A DNA stretch of 64,000 bases from an uncultured Clostridia bacterium (GCA_944383495.1 CALWPT010000023.1:1-64000), one strand, 5' to 3'. Positions 17,545 to 26,269 are shown, numbered from the stretch's first letter. Notes: a model not told the origin generated them from the letters alone. A program made the numbers and translations.

Positions 17545-18225
17545 TTATTCCACCAGCACCGGGCAAAAATCAATTAAATCACAGCTCAAAGGCGCGAACC
17601 GAATTCCCTCAAATGTTCCGCGGCAAGCGCGCAGCGCGCCAGGCCGGTGAACGTGTCCGTAATAACACCGTTTGACCCCGTATTCCTTCAAAACCGCCAT
17701 CATGGGCTCGCAGGCCACGCCGTCGTATACCGGAGGATAATGCAGAAACGCCACCGGTTCCAGGCCAGTTTGAATTCCGGCTTCAAGCGAAGCCCGCAAA
17801 CGCCCGGCCTCCCGCGCCAGCATCTTCTCCCCTGCCGTTTCATCGTTCATCATCCAGCCGCGTGTGCCGCAGACGGCAATGCTTTCCGCTGGAAACGCAT
17901 TGTTGTTGAGAATGGAAATAGAAGTGAAGCCCTGCTGCTCCAAAAACGCCGTCATTTTAGAAACGGTAGACCACCAGAGGTCGTGATTTCCCTTAGAAAT
18001 GATTTTTTTCCCCGGAAGCTGGTGAATAAATGCAAAATCCGCCGCGGTATGCTCCAGCTTCATCGCCCAGGAAAGGTCTCCCGGAAGCACCACCGTGTCA
18101 TTTGGGCCAATCAGCTTCCGCCAATTTTTTTCAATTCTTTCCTCATATCTGTCCCAGCCCTTAAACACAGACATGGGCTTGTCCGTTGAAAAGGATAAAT
18201 GCAGATCCGAAATTCCAAACACCAT
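17545..18225 (-). CDS. Calcineurin-like metallophosphoesterase
   Basis: A 226-residue phosphoesterase with the dimetal motifs in order: GISDLHLS at the N-terminus (D-x-H), GDLSWA, SKGNHDLWW (GNHD) and GHVHRPG at the C-terminus. The substrate is unknown; homologues are often annotated only as serine/threonine phosphatase-like. The frame is open to 18330, but the ATG at 18223-18225 places the first motif near residue 5 and has AAAAGGAA ahead of it. It is divergent from the small DUF1540 gene. Confidence 0.87.
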   Translation of the reverse strand: MVFGISDLHLSFSTDKPMSVFKGWDRYEERIEKNWRKLIGPNDTVVLPGDLSWAMKLEHTAADFAFIHQLPGKKIISKGNHDLWWSTVSKMTAFLEQQGFTSISILNNNAFPAESIAVCGTRGWMMNDETAGEKMLAREAGRLRASLEAGIQTGLEPVAFLHYPPVYDGVACEPMMAVLKEYGVKRCYYGHVHRPGALRACRGTFEGIRFAPLSCDLIDFCPVLVE

Positions 18226-18328
18226 GAAATAAATTCCTTTTCTAAAAATTGGTAATTCCTTCCAACCAGCGTTTTGCTGGCAAAGTGCCAAAAAAGAGGG
18301 CAAAATAAAACCGAGGAGGTGAGAACCC

Positions 18329-18487
18329 ATGCAAGATCAATCCAAAAACAACAAAATCGTTTGCGAAGTGGAGAGCTGCATTTACCACGACAAAAATATG
18401 AACTGCACCGCTCAGCAGATTAAGGTCGGCCCCACCGGAGCCGATTGCTGCTCTGAAACCGCCTGCGAAACCTATAAGCACGAATAA
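18329..18487 (+). CDS. Small cysteine-rich DUF1540 protein
   Basis: A 52-residue protein, easily missed because of its size. A strong binding site (GAGGAGGTGA) lies just before the ATG. The pattern is CEVESCIYH, then NMNCTAQQIKVG, then CC and CETYK, with six cysteines. This is the DUF1540 layout (C-x-V-x-x-C, C-x-A-x-x-I) common in Clostridia and often duplicated there. A metal-binding role is plausible from the cysteines but has not been shown. It is isolated, with a divergent gene on the left and a convergent thrC on the right. Confidence 0.85.
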   Translation: MQDQSKNNKIVCEVESCIYHDKNMNCTAQQIKVGPTGADCCSETACETYKHE

Positions 18488-18520
18488 CCTTTGATCCGGC
18501 GGGACGGCGATATGCCGTCT

Positions 18521-20005
18521 CTACATACGCAGCAGGCTGTACACCGCTTCCACCATAGAAGCTTTGTCACACACCTTGGTAAACCGCACTGATTTGCCCT
18601 TTAACGCCGCAATCGGCGCGGGAACCGCCGTTCCGCTGACCGCGGCCAGCTGCTCGATTTTTGCAAAATCGTCCGCCGCGGGCGTCTGGCCCAACGCCTC
18701 CAGCACACTGGCGGCAAATTTGTAGGGCGACGCGGTGGATACTATCACCGCAGGGGTATCATCCCCAGTTTTAACGAGGTATTTCTGATAGGCGCCCACT
18801 GCAACAGCGGTATGGGTATCGCACAAATACCCTGTTTTTTCAAACAGCTGCCGGAGGGCGGCGGCGCCTTCCCCGTCGTCGCAGGCTTCACCGCTGAACT
18901 TCGCGGTCAATTTTTCAAAGGTTTCCGCGTCCACCTCATACCGCCCGGCGGTTTTCAGTTCCTCCATCCAATGGTTGAGCCTGCCGGTGTCCTCCCCGGA
19001 CAACAGGTACAGCAGCCGTTCCAGGTTGCTGGAAATCAAAATATCCATGGAGGGAGAAGCGGTGGTGTAAAATTCACGGTTCCGATCGTATACCCCTGTA
19101 TTGATAAAATCCGTCAGCACACGGTTCCGGTTAGAGGCGCATAAAAAGCGGTTTACGGGAATTCCCATACGCATGGCAAAATAACCGGCAAGGATATTTC
19201 CGAAGTTGCCGGTGGGAACGACGACATTAATAGGATCTCCCATTTTTATTTTTCCCGCTTTTGCCATATCGCAGTAAGCGGACACATAATATACGATTTG
19301 CGGCACCAGCCTCCCCCAGTTGATGGAATTGGCGCTGGAAAAGGCCATACCCCGCTCCCGCAGCTGTGCTGCGACCTCACGGCTGCCAAAAATGGCTTTC
19401 ACACCTGTCTGCGCGTCGTCAAAGTTCCCGTCAATGGCGCAAACGCCAACATTATCTCCCTCTTGCGTCGTCATCTGCCGCTTCTGCATAGGACTGACGC
19501 CGTTTTGCGGATAAAACACCAGAATTTTTGTGCCTTTTACATTCTTGAACCCCTCCAACGCGGCCTTGCCTGTATCGCCGGAGGTTGCCACCAAAATAAC
19601 GATTTCATCCTGGTCTCCCGCGATCTGTGCGGATGTGGTCATCAGATAAGGCAGCAGCTGCAAGGCAAGATCCTTGAAGGCGCAGGTGGGGCCGTGCCAC
19701 AGTTCCAAAAGCTCCATACCGCCCGCTTCCCGCAAAGGCGCGGGCTGGTTCCCATCAAACCTATTCAAATATGCGCCCTTCACGCAGGCCTCAATCTGCT
19801 CTTTGGAAAAATCCGTCAGATACTTGGATAAAACAAGGCACGCGCGCCCTACGTAATCCATTTCCAGCAGCGACTCCAGCTCCTGCCCGGTCAAAGCAGG
19901 GATTGAAGACGGGACAAACAATCCGCCGTCTTCCGCGATGCCCTGTAAAATTGCCTGAGCGGACGTTACCGCTTTAGAGCTTCTTGTGCTGGTATATTCC
20001 ATCAT
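18521..20005 (-). CDS. thrC: Threonine synthase
   Basis: A PLP enzyme converting O-phospho-L-homoserine to threonine. The long (about 494-residue) form has the N-terminal YTSTR signature, the PLP lysine in CAFKDLALQLLP, a phosphate-binding GTxGDTGKAAL-like ATSGDTGKAA, and a PTGNFGN segment. Several ATGs occur at the start: one at 20012-20014 lies only a base from AAAGG, while ATGs at 20005 and 20002 have usable spacing, so the 5' end is uncertain by up to four codons. The 35-base gap to the dipeptidase gene leaves no room for a T-box or attenuator. Confidence 0.92.
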   Translation of the reverse strand: MMEYTSTRSSKAVTSAQAILQGIAEDGGLFVPSSIPALTGQELESLLEMDYVGRACLVLSKYLTDFSKEQIEACVKGAYLNRFDGNQPAPLREAGGMELLELWHGPTCAFKDLALQLLPYLMTTSAQIAGDQDEIVILVATSGDTGKAALEGFKNVKGTKILVFYPQNGVSPMQKRQMTTQEGDNVGVCAIDGNFDDAQTGVKAIFGSREVAAQLRERGMAFSSANSINWGRLVPQIVYYVSAYCDMAKAGKIKMGDPINVVVPTGNFGNILAGYFAMRMGIPVNRFLCASNRNRVLTDFINTGVYDRNREFYTTASPSMDILISSNLERLLYLLSGEDTGRLNHWMEELKTAGRYEVDAETFEKLTAKFSGEACDDGEGAAALRQLFEKTGYLCDTHTAVAVGAYQKYLVKTGDDTPAVIVSTASPYKFAASVLEALGQTPAADDFAKIEQLAAVSGTAVPAPIAALKGKSVRFTKVCDKASMVEAVYSLLRM

Positions 20006-20049
20006 GTTCATCATGCCTTTCTGTTGTCCCCGAAAGGAACGCTTCCATT

Positions 20050-21003
20050 CTAAAGTATTTTACTATTCCCGGGCCGATTTGTCAAAGCCTCTTTTAAAAA
20101 CCGATCGGCGTTTTCATGAAAAATCCGGTCGGCCAGCCGGTAAGAGTGAAACGCCGCGGCAAACCGTTCGTACAGCACCGGCAGATCAGATAGCTCCGAC
20201 ACGTCTCCCCCTAGGTCCGCGCCGTCAAAATCCCCGCCCAAGGCCGGAAGCTCTTCGCCGCCTACACGGATCATATGGGCGGCGTGGGCCAGAAAATCAG
20301 GATAGCGCGCCTGTTTTGTACCATTCAAAAAAACTGGGTAGTAATTGATGCCAGCCACGCCGCCGCGGTGGGCGATCCTTTGCAGCTGCTCATCGGTCAA
20401 ATTCCGAACATGGGGGAAAACCGCATCCGCGTTGGAATGAGAAGCGCAGACCGGGCCGCCATACACCTTCAGCGCTTCCCAAAAACCCTCCCGGCTGAGG
20501 TGGGATACATCCAGCGCGATTCCCAGCCGCTCCATAGCCGAAAGACATTCCCTTCCCAGCCGCGTCAGTCCGCCGCCCGCATGGCAGCCCCCCGCCAGCT
20601 CGGTGGCTCCGTTCCACGTCAAGGTCATCATCCGCACGCCCAGATGAAAATATTCCGTTAGCCGGTCAAGCTCTCCGCCCAGGGCCGCGCCGCTTTCAAT
20701 GGACAAAATACCGGCAATTTTTCCTTCCTTGCGCGCCTGCTCCAGTTCCCCACAGGAAGCGCATAGCACGAATCGATCCTGATATTGCTCTTGTGACCGC
20801 TTCAAAAAACCATATACATCCAAAAACCGTTTTTGGGCCGCTTCTCCCCGGTAGCAATCATCAATCCAAACGGCAAATACCTGCGTATATCCCTCCAGCC
20901 GCGCCCCGCGTTTTAAATCCACCTGCAAATCATTGGACCACAGGGATTTTCCGCCGTCAAAACACGCCAAGGCAGTATCGCAGTGCAGATCGGTCAGCTT
21001 CAT
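20050..21003 (-). CDS. Membrane-dipeptidase family (M19) peptidase
   Basis: A 317-residue TIM-barrel metallopeptidase of family M19, which cleaves dipeptides, including D-amino-acid-containing ones in some members. The first metal pair is in DLHCDTA (residues 4-10). A bridging Glu appears in LSIESGAALGG, and metal-binding His residues in LDVSHLS and CASHSNADAV. No signal peptide is evident, so it is likely cytosolic. It precedes thrC with a 44-base gap, perhaps in one transcript. Confidence 0.88.
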   Translation of the reverse strand: MKLTDLHCDTALACFDGGKSLWSNDLQVDLKRGARLEGYTQVFAVWIDDCYRGEAAQKRFLDVYGFLKRSQEQYQDRFVLCASCGELEQARKEGKIAGILSIESGAALGGELDRLTEYFHLGVRMMTLTWNGATELAGGCHAGGGLTRLGRECLSAMERLGIALDVSHLSREGFWEALKVYGGPVCASHSNADAVFPHVRNLTDEQLQRIAHRGGVAGINYYPVFLNGTKQARYPDFLAHAAHMIRVGGEELPALGGDFDGADLGGDVSELSDLPVLYERFAAAFHSYRLADRIFHENADRFLKEALTNRPGNSKIL

Positions 21004-21039
21004 CTCGCTACTCCCCTTTAAACGCGCTCTACAAGCAAT

Positions 21040-21408
21040 TCACCCCGCGTCAAATGCGTTTTCGATTTGCTCAATGTGCAGAACCCGAAGGGTTTCAGCG
21101 TCAACAAAGACCTCCATCACATCAAACCGGGGCTGCAAAGGCAGCTTGGTCTGCGACAAGTATAAAGCTGCGGTTTTGACCAGTCGGGCTCGCTTGTGCG
21201 CGTCCACAAATTCCCGGGGCCGCGCAATGCTGCGGGGGCCCCGGGTTTTGACCTCTACAAATACAATATATTTCTCATCGGCGGCAATAATGTCAATTTC
21301 CCCAAACCGGGTGCGAAAATTAGCGGTTAATATATCATATCCCTTATCCCGCAGGTATCGGGCGGCAGCCACCTCCCCCATCAACCCAGCCTTTTGCTTT
21401 TCATCCAT
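21040..21408 (-). CDS. yraN: YraN/UPF0102 family endonuclease-like protein
   Basis: A 122-residue protein with the restriction-endonuclease-like core of the UPF0102 family: [17 protein letters not shown] at the N-terminus, then [22 protein letters not shown], the D-(E/Q)-x-K-type catalytic array. The biological role is unknown. Its ATG overlaps the rnhB stop by eight bases, and the rnhB-yraN pair is widely conserved. Confidence 0.9.
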   Translation of the reverse strand: MDEKQKAGLMGEVAAARYLRDKGYDILTANFRTRFGEIDIIAADEKYIVFVEVKTRGPRSIARPREFVDAHKRARLVKTAALYLSQTKLPLQPRFDVMEVFVDAETLRVLHIEQIENAFDAG

Positions 21409-22006
21409 GCAGAATCTTCCTCAAAAAGCTTCTCCGGTGGGCCGGGCAGGGGCCCAGCTCCCGTATCGCCGCAATATGGTCTTTTGTGCCGTAGCCCTTA
21501 TGCTTTGCAAAGCCGTATCCGGGATACTGCCGGTCCACTTCGGGCATCAGCCGGTCACGGCTGACCTTTGCCAGAACCGAAGCGGCGGCGATGGAAAGGC
21601 TTTTCCCGTCGCCGCCTACAATGGACCGCGCCGGCAGGCACAGTCCCCGGGGTATTTGATTACCGTCCACCAGCGCAAAGTCGGCGGGAACCTGTAGACC
21701 CTTTACGGCGCGGCACATGGCGAGAAACGTGGCGTTGAGAATATTGAGAGCGTCAATTTCTTCTACTGTGGCGAAAGCAACGCTGTAAGCCGTCGCCTGT
21801 TCCAGAATAACAGGAAACAGCGCTTCCCGCTTTTTCTCGGTTAGCTTTTTTGAATCATCTAAGCCGGGCAGCCGGCAGCTTTCCGGCAAAATAACCGCCG
21901 CCGCGCATACAGGGCCGGCCAGCGGCCCCCGCCCCGCCTCGTCAATCCCGCAAACAAGCGCATAGCCCTCCAGCCTTGCGGCCTGCTCATAGAGATAATC
22001 CGGCAA
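21401..22006 (-). CDS. rnhB: Ribonuclease HII
   Basis: A 201-residue RNase H2 that removes ribonucleotides from DNA. The N-terminal metal motif [13 protein letters not shown] is diagnostic, with further acidic residues in GLDDSKKL and ALVDGNQIP. The C-terminus has [14 protein letters not shown]. The start appears to be TTG (22004-22006) with GGAGGCGAAGGGAT upstream. It lies 18 bases after rbgA and overlaps yraN. Confidence 0.95.
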   Translation of the reverse strand: MPDYLYEQAARLEGYALVCGIDEAGRGPLAGPVCAAAVILPESCRLPGLDDSKKLTEKKREALFPVILEQATAYSVAFATVEEIDALNILNATFLAMCRAVKGLQVPADFALVDGNQIPRGLCLPARSIVGGDGKSLSIAAASVLAKVSRDRLMPEVDRQYPGYGFAKHKGYGTKDHIAAIRELGPCPAHRRSFLRKILHG

Positions 22007-22024
22007 ATCCCTTCGCCTCCCTTT

Positions 22025-22882
22025 CTACGGCCGTTCCAGGCTGATCCGTCCAATTTTGCAGTTGCGGAATTCCTCCAAAACCATTGCGGCCGCCCGTTCG
22101 GTATCCACTTCCCCGCCGGCGATCCGCATTCCCCGGCACATCCCGATTTTTTCAAGCAGCGCATACGACGGCAGCTCACAATCACCATCGTTCAGCCTAT
22201 ATCGGTTCTGCAAAAGAACAAAATAAGACGCCTTTAGAACGTCCAGCAAATCGCATGCCAAGGCTTCAATATCCACTACCGTGTCCTTAATAGCGCCGGT
22301 GAACGCCAGGCGCTCCCCAACAACCGGATCGTCAAACTTAGGCCAGAGCACGCCGGGGGTATCCAGCAATTCAACCCCCTGGCCAATGGTAAACCACTGG
22401 TTGCCCCGCGTCACGCCCGGACGGTTGGCCACCTTTGCTTTTCCTGTTCCCGCCATCCGGTTAATAAAAGAGGATTTTCCCACATTGGGAATTCCTACTA
22501 CCATAACCCGCAGCGACCGGCCGGCCATTCCCTTCTCCCGATAGCGGGCAAGCCGACTCGCCAGCAGCCGCCTGGTTTCCGGAAGAAAGCGGTTTAGGCC
22601 CCGCCCGGAGCGGCAGTCTACCGGCAACACGGCGGTATCCTCCTTGGAAAGGGCTTCCAGCCAGGCTTTGGTGACCGATTCGTCCGCCATATCACATTTG
22701 TTCAGCAAAATTAATTTTGGCATATGCGCAACAATGCCCGCCAGCTCCGGATTCCGGCTGCTGACGGGTATTCTAGCGTCAATGATTTCGGCAGCTGCGT
22801 CCACGAGTTTCAGACTCTCTCCTATGAGCCGCCGGGTCTTCGCCATATGTCCGGGAAACCACTGGATATTCTGTCCGCTCAT
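22025..22882 (-). CDS. rbgA: Ribosome biogenesis GTPase RbgA (YlqF)
   Basis: A 285-residue circularly permuted GTPase required for late 50S assembly. The motif order is reversed as expected: G4 (LNKCDMA, near residue 60) precedes G1 (GIPNVGKSSFINR, near 129) and G3 (DTPGVLWP). The N-terminal IQWFPGHMAKTRR signature is conserved. It lies between lepB and rnhB as in Bacillus. Confidence 0.95.
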   Translation of the reverse strand: MSGQNIQWFPGHMAKTRRLIGESLKLVDAAAEIIDARIPVSSRNPELAGIVAHMPKLILLNKCDMADESVTKAWLEALSKEDTAVLPVDCRSGRGLNRFLPETRRLLASRLARYREKGMAGRSLRVMVVGIPNVGKSSFINRMAGTGKAKVANRPGVTRGNQWFTIGQGVELLDTPGVLWPKFDDPVVGERLAFTGAIKDTVVDIEALACDLLDVLKASYFVLLQNRYRLNDGDCELPSYALLEKIGMCRGMRIAGGEVDTERAAAMVLEEFRNCKIGRISLERP

Positions 22883-22916
22883 GTGATCGACCCTTCCTTC
22901 CTATCCAGGTACCGGA

Positions 22917-23519
22917 TCAAGACACCGGACCAAACCGGCTGAAATAATCCTTGTCTGAATAAAACCGGAACAGAACCTTTCCGAGAATATACCGTTGGTC
23001 AATCATCCCGATCTCCGAACTGCGGCTGTCAATCGAACCGTTTCGGTTGTCCCCCATGACAAACACATGGCCTTCTGGAACCGTAACATCCTCAGAAAAA
23101 TCTAAATCGTATTTCAGAGTCGTAGGCGTTTTGGTATACGGTTCATCCTGGGCAATCCCGTCCACATACACAATCCCTTTGTCAAAATCAATCCGCACCT
23201 TCTGTCCGCCCACGGCAATTATGCGCTTGATGATTCTCTGATCTTCATCCTGCTGTGCGGACAAAGAATCGTCGTTGGTGTGGTTCAGGGATACAATGAC
23301 AACATCGCCCTTTTGCGGCGTATAAAACATATTGGATATTATGACCTTATCCGTATCCATAAAGGTGTTTTCCATGGAGGTGCCCTTCACGCTGACAATG
23401 CCGAACACAAAGGTGAACAGCACAACCACCAGCACCATCGCGGTAACAATTGAATCCAGCCACTCATACGCCGAGCCAAGCACGCCGCTGGAACCTGATT
23501 CCTTTCTCAAACCTGTCAC
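22917..23519 (-). CDS. lepB: Signal peptidase I
   Basis: A 200-residue membrane serine protease that cleaves Sec signal peptides. One transmembrane segment (about residues 20-42, TAMVLVVVLFTFVFGIVSV) leads into KGTSMENT, which holds the catalytic Ser. The general-base Lys is in QRIIKRIIAVGG, and the FVMGDNRNGSIDSR box is diagnostic. The start codon appears to be GTG with TTAAGG upstream. It is separated from rplS by a terminator, so it may have its own promoter or depend on readthrough. Confidence 0.95.
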   Translation of the reverse strand: MTGLRKESGSSGVLGSAYEWLDSIVTAMVLVVVLFTFVFGIVSVKGTSMENTFMDTDKVIISNMFYTPQKGDVVIVSLNHTNDDSLSAQQDEDQRIIKRIIAVGGQKVRIDFDKGIVYVDGIAQDEPYTKTPTTLKYDLDFSEDVTVPEGHVFVMGDNRNGSIDSRSSEIGMIDQRYILGKVLFRFYSDKDYFSRFGPVS

Positions 23520-23566
23520 ACACCTTAACTTCTGATCGTTCTCCCTGCCGAAAATCCCCTAATAGC

Positions 23567-23591
23567 AAAAAAGGGACAACCGTCCCTTTTT
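23567..23591 (-). terminator. Intrinsic terminator after rplS
   Basis: A stem with an A-run and GGGAC (left) pairs with GTCCC and a T-run (right) around a four-base loop. T tracts on both sides make it bidirectional. It lies 19 bases after the rplS stop. Confidence 0.8.
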
Positions 23592-23610
23592 CGTTTCGCC
23601 GAAAACAGCG

Positions 23611-23952
23611 TTAGATTTTTTCCACAACCTTGGCGGCCTTGCCCACCCGGTTACGAAGATAATACAGCTTGCTGCGGCGCACCTTTCCGTGCCGTACCAC
23701 GTCGACGCCCGCCACATTGGGGCTGTGCACAGGAAACACACGCTCCACACCCACGCCAAAGGCAATACGGCGAACCGTAAAGCTCCTGGTGATACCGGAG
23801 CCGTTCATAGCAATCACCGTTCCCTCAAACATCTGGATCCGTTCCCGGTCGCCTTCCCGGATCTTTACATGCACCCGAACCGTATCGCCGATCTCTATGG
23901 CCGGAAAATCCGATTTCAGCTGTTCCGCCGTTAATTTTTGAATTGCGTCCAT
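23611..23952 (-). CDS. rplS: 50S ribosomal protein L19
   Basis: A 113-residue large-subunit protein at the 30S-50S interface. Typical stretches are [39 protein letters not shown] and [12 protein letters not shown]. The ATG at 23950-23952 is preceded by GGAGGAAATAAA; an upstream in-frame ATG adds 17 unlike residues and is rejected. It heads the rplS-lepB-rbgA-rnhB-yraN row. Confidence 0.97.
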   Translation of the reverse strand: MDAIQKLTAEQLKSDFPAIEIGDTVRVHVKIREGDRERIQMFEGTVIAMNGSGITRSFTVRRIAFGVGVERVFPVHSPNVAGVDVVRHGKVRRSKLYYLRNRVGKAAKVVEKI

Positions 23953-24080
23953 TTTATTTCCTCCTAAATTTATCAGACATTCATGCGCGGGCGCATGCCC
24001 CACAGAGGACTATCCGCTTCAATGTTGTGCCGATTCAGCACCGACATTGACCCCGCTGCTCAGGTCAGCGTAATCAAATG
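23953..24080 (-). promoter_or_regulatory. Untranslated leader of rplS with stem-loop (possible L19 leader)
   Basis: From the predicted start site near 24080 there are about 128 untranslated bases. Near the 3' end a stem CATGCG-CCCG-CGCATG (minus strand) forms a tight hairpin 20-odd bases before the binding site. Firmicutes L19 operons are known to carry autoregulatory leader RNAs. The position fits, but I did not match the consensus in detail. Confidence 0.4.
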
Positions 24081-24087
24081 CTAAAAT

Positions 24088-24116
24088 ATGATACCACAAC
24101 CCTTTCAAAATAGCAA
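24088..24116 (-). promoter_or_regulatory. Promoter of the rplS operon
   Basis: Minus-strand TTGCTA (24111-24116), 17 bases, TATCAT (24088-24093). It explains the long leader of rplS. Confidence 0.6.
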
Positions 24117-24325
24117 GCTTTTTTTCTGTTGCCTTTCCATTTTCTCTGTTCACAGCGCGGCTGAAAGAACGCCCTGGATAAAATGAGCGCCGTGCTTTGC
24201 CCAATCTGCTTCCTTTTAAACACGCGGAAACCGTCCAACGGCCCGCCGACTTTCTTGCCTCCCTCGGCATCCTTCATTGGATAATGCGTGTGAAACCGCA
24301 GATAATAACGCACGGAGGAATCGCC

Positions 24326-24544
24326 ATGAAATATCATGATTTACAGGATTTGATCCAGAACAGCCGCAGCAGCCGCGCTTATTTTCTCTCGCTTTCGGTA
24401 GAGTTGCAGCACAGTCTGCACCAATATAATGCCCATGTGCATTCGGCCGCAGATCTGCGTCATGCCGCCAGCATGGTACAAAGCTATAAGAGGCTCTTGG
24501 TTCTTGGCGGCTGGTGCGCCGAGCGTAAGGAGCCGCGCATATAA
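24326..24544 (+). CDS. Small hypothetical protein, 72 residues
   Basis: Not recognised. CGGAGGAA lies six bases before the ATG (24326), which supports translation. The protein (MKYHDLQDLIQNSRSSRAYF and onwards) appears wholly helical, with a Ser/Leu/His-rich middle section and a basic end (KRLLVLGGW, ERKEPRI). It has no signal peptide or membrane segment. The general look, a short helical soluble protein, resembles the small proteins of spore-formers, but there is no motif to confirm it. It is isolated between the divergent rplS promoter and an AT-rich spacer. Confidence 0.55.
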   Translation: MKYHDLQDLIQNSRSSRAYFLSLSVELQHSLHQYNAHVHSAADLRHAASMVQSYKRLLVLGGWCAERKEPRI

Positions 24545-25064
24545 TAGCATTTTTAATCCCTAAACTAAATGGGAGACGGAGCGGCGGTTGCTCAGGAGGG
24601 CAAACCCACGCTTTTTCAAGGGGATTAAGCGATCCTAGCAAACAAATTATAGGAAGCCGTTGCCGTTAACCAAATAGTTTCTGACAAAATGATGCTGGAA
24701 AGCAACAATGTCGATGAGCGGCTGCTCCCAGGAAAGAAGCAATATCCTCGGGCATTAACGTGCGCAAATGGCGGATGTAAGCTTTGGCGGCCGAATCAGG
24801 CTGCATCATCAATATACATATACCAATTGCCTGCCGATTGCGCGGTGTGGAATCCTGTTCTAAACGCTTTTCCTTTCAATCCGTAATCGTCTGTTCAGGA
24901 ATCAGCGAATGCCAGGCATGGCAGTCTTCAACACAGAGCTTTTCTGCACAATAGCACAATACATGCTTAAACCATTCGTACTATGCCATATTGCTCCAAT
25001 ACGCATAATTTAATTGTATAAATTTTTCTATAAAATTTAAGTTTTACCCATGTTTCATTTTTTA
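24545..25064. other. Gene-poor spacer with a possible degraded minus-strand reading frame
   Basis: No convincing intact gene is seen. On the minus strand a single frame from about 25011 down to 24666 reads protein-like text (CVEDCHAWHSLIPEQ, then an in-frame TGA, then RHLRTLMPEDIASFLG), suggesting a decayed gene. No start or family could be assigned. The right-hand 130 bases are strongly AT-rich and lead into the promoter of the next gene. Confidence 0.3.
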
Positions 25065-25093
25065 TTGACATTTTTTGATATTGTAGATATTGT
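25065..25093 (+). promoter_or_regulatory. Promoter of the IrrE-like membrane protein gene
   Basis: A consensus TTGACA (25065-25070), 17 bases and TATTGT (25088-25093) within an AT-rich stretch. The predicted leader to the ATG at 25162 is about 60 bases. Confidence 0.6.
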
Positions 25094-25161
25094 ATGTTAA
25101 TATATAAAAACTGAATTATTTATATTTCCTGTTGATTTAAATTTACGTGGAGGGGTTAGAA

Positions 25162-25992
25162 ATGGTTGATGGCATAGCCGCTGCCTATCATTTTCGGGTA
25201 AAGTATAATATTAAAAAGCTTCCGCTGCGCTACAAAGATTTAATTGGAATTGCCGATATGCTTGGTTTGACGGTAAAAAGCTATCAAGACGCCAAGGATG
25301 AAATTCGCGAACGATCTTTAAATCAATATCGGATTTTACCGGCTTTTACGGCGTTGGGCATTGACGGAACCCTAACAATATTTATAAACGACCAATTGCC
25401 GGAAAAGGAAAGGAACATGGCGCTTACCGTTCAAATCGGCCATCAGGCATGCGGAAGTTCAATCATGGATATTGTCGGCAGAAGCCAATTTGAGGAAACG
25501 ACTATTAAACAGAACCGTAACGCAGAATTATTTGCGTTGGCTCTTCTGGCTCCCTTTTGCGTCTTTAAAAAGCTTAAGGTCAAGTCGTCCTCTGAGATCG
25601 CCGCTAAAGCCTATATTAATGACGAGGCGGCCCGGTCAGCCTGGGAAATGGTGCAGCAATGCAACGATAAATCCCCCGGGGCAAAAGCCGCGGAGCTATG
25701 TGCTTTCATGCTCAGACACGAGAAAAAAAGCCGGTTGGTATTTAAGTTTGCCAGCGCTTTATTGGTGGGAATGCTGTTCTTTTCCGGCGGACTTCTCATT
25801 GATCGTGCGTACCAAACCAAAGTCAACGCCGCAAGTTCTGTTTCCCAAATTGTTTATGTCACCCCAGCCGGCCGAAAATTCCATACAGAACAATGCATTT
25901 ATTCCCAGGGAGACAATGTAACGTCTCTTACCGTAAAGGAAGCCAAGGAACAGGGCTATGAGCCATGCCGCTTTTGCAGTCCGGTTGCATAG
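25162..25992 (+). CDS. Membrane-anchored protein with degenerate ImmA/IrrE-like domain and C-terminal Ada-like cysteine motif
   Basis: A 276-residue protein. The N-terminal part (about 1-150) follows the ImmA/IrrE pattern: an internal MALTVQIGHQACG segment at the place of the usual AHELGH, then NAELFALALLAP in place of EANRFAAELLMP. Only the first His survives from the zinc ligands, so a peptidase activity is unlikely. A single hydrophobic segment (LVFKFASALLVGMLFFSGGLLI, about 192-215) follows. After it comes an outside-facing tail with VYVTPAGRKFH, a Cys, and GYEPCRFC, a pattern found at the ends of several Firmicutes surface or nuclease proteins. AGGGG precedes the ATG at 25162. Its function is unknown; a membrane sensor is one possibility. 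Confidence 0.65.
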   Translation: MVDGIAAAYHFRVKYNIKKLPLRYKDLIGIADMLGLTVKSYQDAKDEIRERSLNQYRILPAFTALGIDGTLTIFINDQLPEKERNMALTVQIGHQACGSSIMDIVGRSQFEETTIKQNRNAELFALALLAPFCVFKKLKVKSSSEIAAKAYINDEAARSAWEMVQQCNDKSPGAKAAELCAFMLRHEKKSRLVFKFASALLVGMLFFSGGLLIDRAYQTKVNAASSVSQIVYVTPAGRKFHTEQCIYSQGDNVTSLTVKEAKEQGYEPCRFCSPVA

Positions 25993-26144
25993 CCTTGGGT
26001 AGACGCGGTCCGCGAAATTACGCGTAACGCATAGAAAACAGCCCGCTGCATCGGCTGCTTTCATCGTTGGATCGCGCCATAAATTGCTATCGCTTGCAAA
26101 TACAGAGCTTTCGTATCATAACGTTTCATGATCGTGACATGAAA

Positions 26145-26189
26145 AAAGGAATTCCCCCCCGGGCTTGCCTCCCGTGGGGGAATTCCTTT
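26145..26189 (-). terminator. Terminator of the sugar operon
   Basis: Perfect 14-base arms (26145-26158 and 26176-26189), including AAAGGAATTC and its complement, with a 17-base loop. On the minus strand a U6 tract follows. It probably also stops transcription arriving from the gene on the left. Confidence 0.75.
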
Positions 26190-26269
26190 GTATGCGGCAT
26201 ACGGCTGCCAGCGATTATACATTACGCTATCTGTTTCGCTCGGTTTTCAGGTTCAAGGCCCTATCGTCT

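Noticed and set aside
20006..20049. Possible T-box or threonine attenuator ahead of thrC
   Set aside because: Only 44 bases separate thrC from the dipeptidase gene, and no T-box or leader peptide was seen.
24689..24886. A 65-codon plus-strand frame in the spacer
   Set aside because: No binding site, no family features and an unnatural composition; the opposite strand reads more like a protein remnant.
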